From Bradyrhizobium icense (GTDB taxonomy: Bacteria > Pseudomonadota > Alphaproteobacteria > Rhizobiales > Xanthobacteraceae), in NCBI RefSeq assembly GCF_001693385.1, contig NZ_CP016428.1, positions 4,154,001 to 4,218,000 of the forward strand: DNA of 64,000 nucleotides, written 5' to 3'. The notes under the pieces were generated by a model that was not told where the DNA came from, made no database searches, and saw nothing but the letters and a program-made list of their open reading frames with translations. The position numbers and the translations under genes are program-made. This document shows, piece by piece, positions 62,996-64,000 of the stretch (its first letter is position 1; the number at the start of each line of letters is the position of its first letter).

Positions 62996-64000
62996 AGCAG
63001 GCAGCGCAGCGCTTCGCCGCGCTCGCCCTTGAGCTTGGGATTGTCCTTCATGATGCGCAGCGCCTCGTCGCGCGCCTGCGTGATGAGCTGGCCGTGCACG
63101 TCGGAGCGGGCGATGCGATAGCCGGGCAGGCCGCTCTGGCGAATGCCGAGCACGTCACCTTCGCCACGCAGTTTGAGATCCTCCTCGGCGATCCTGAAGC
63201 CGTCGGTGGTCTCCCGGATCACCTTCAGCCGCGCCGCCGACATCTCGCCGAGCGGCTCCTTGTAGAGCAGCAGGCAGGTCGAAGACTCCGACCCACGGCC
63301 GATTCGGCCGCGCAGCTGGTGCAATTGCGCGAGCCCAAAACGCTCGGCGTTCTCTATCACCATGATGGTCGCGGCAGGGACGTCGACGCCGACCTCGACC
63401 ACGGTGGTGGCGACCAGAAGTCCGATTTCGTGGGCGGCGAACTGCGCCATCACGCGGTCCTTCTCCACGCCCTTCATCTGCCCATGCACCAGCCCGACGC
63501 GGTCGCCGAAGCGTTTCTGCAGCCGCTCGAACCGTTCGGTGGCGTTGGTGAGGTGCTCGGTCCCCTCGGCCTCGGATTCCTCGACCAGCGGACAGATCCA
63601 GTAGACCAGCTTGCCGGCCTTGAGCGCGCGGCCAACGGCATCGACGACTTCATCGAGGCGGCTGGCCGGGACCGCGCGGGTGTCGATCGGCTGGCGGCCG
63701 GCCGGTTTCTCACGCAGCTCGGAGACGTCCATGTCGCCGAAATAGGTGAGCACCAGCGTGCGCGGGATCGGCGTTGCGCTCAAGACCAGCACGTCGACCG
63801 CTTCGCCCTTGTTGGTGAGCGCCAGCCGCTCGCGCACGCCGAATCGATGCTGTTCGTCGACCACCGTCAGGGCCAGCGCCTTGAAGATCACGTCGTCCTG
63901 GATCAGGGCATGGGTGCCGACCAGAAAATCGATCTCGCCGGCTTCGAGCTGCGAAAGGATCGCGCGCCGCTCCTTGCCCTTCTCACGTCCGGTCAGGATT
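62947..64000 (-). CDS. recG: ATP-dependent DNA helicase RecG, N-terminal part missing
   Basis: The C-terminal 350 residues or so of RecG, which reverses stalled replication forks. Helicase motifs present: DEQHRFGVRER (motif II region), LSATPIPRTL (III), VHGQMKGVEKDRVM (IV), LVATTVVEVGVDVP (V), QLRGRIGRG (VI), and the TRG-like GFRIAEEDLKLRGEGD. The gene continues beyond the window on the minus strand. Identification is certain. Confidence 0.97.
   Translation of the reverse strand, partial: ILTGREKGKERRAILSQLEAGEIDFLVGTHALIQDDVIFKALALTVVDEQHRFGVRERLALTNKGEAVDVLVLSATPIPRTLVLTYFGDMDVSELREKPAGRQPIDTRAVPASRLDEVVDAVGRALKAGKLVYWICPLVEESEAEGTEHLTNATERFERLQKRFGDRVGLVHGQMKGVEKDRVMAQFAAHEIGLLVATTVVEVGVDVPAATIMVIENAERFGLAQLHQLRGRIGRGSESSTCLLLYKEPLGEMSAARLKVIRETTDGFRIAEEDLKLRGEGDVLGIRQSGLPGYRIARSDVHGQLITQARDEALRIMKDNPKLKGERGEALRCLLYLYERDEAVPLIGAG

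Overview
The window looks like a chromosomal segment of a Bradyrhizobium-type alphaproteobacterium. The basis is high GC, rhizobial intergenic repeats, small secreted families typical of the genus (including a DUF3551 protein), and the ndvB/ndvC cyclic beta-glucan genes. Identifications rest on recalled family motifs read from the sequence; no database search was run.

Layout. 1-4089: the 3' end of ssb, a frameshifted DUF2306 gene and gyrA. 4090-15395: an accessory block with an HTH/coiled-coil protein, a proline-rich membrane protein, a short frameshifted threonyl-tRNA synthetase paralogue behind a threonine-codon leader peptide and terminator, a GntR-controlled lyase plus Bug-type binding protein, and a giant SAM/adenylate cyclase/AAA/alpha-beta hydrolase fusion. 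15665-18850: housekeeping genes coaD, two cyclophilins and queA. 18851-26388: a sorbosone dehydrogenase, an intact IS1182-type element inserted at the edge of an intergenic repeat, asd behind a second leader peptide/terminator, and PepSY, TetR and patatin lipoprotein genes that share a 21-bp palindromic operator. 26388-38400: tgt (all four zinc ligands replaced), cysK with an orphan BrnA-like protein, a secreted caspase-like protease, a DMT transporter, RidA, a formyltransferase, and a histidine kinase/response regulator pair. 38422-43927: many short secreted or membrane proteins, a CGHG-motif paralogue pair, remnants and few long genes. 43928-49491: tRNA-Lys(TTT), then the cyclic beta-(1,3),(1,6)-glucan cluster. 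49928-60981: glmU and glmS, normally neighbours, here separated by about 6.3 kb bounded by 38-bp imperfect direct repeats. 61143-64000: a DUF502 protein, a DapA-family aldolase and the 3' part of recG.

The most interesting signal is a pair of apparent threonine-responsive transcription attenuators (upstream of the thrS-like gene and of asd). They share one plan: a TTGACG-N17-CATANN promoter, a short Thr-rich ORF whose ATG lies about where transcription should start, then a rho-independent terminator just before the structural gene. This resembles the leaderless trpL leader known from Sinorhizobium. The two targets would link charging of tRNA-Thr with synthesis of aspartate-family amino acids.

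Two genes (DUF2306 at about 1117 and the thrS-like gene at about 6949) each carry an apparent single-base frameshift. These may be real lesions or sequence errors.
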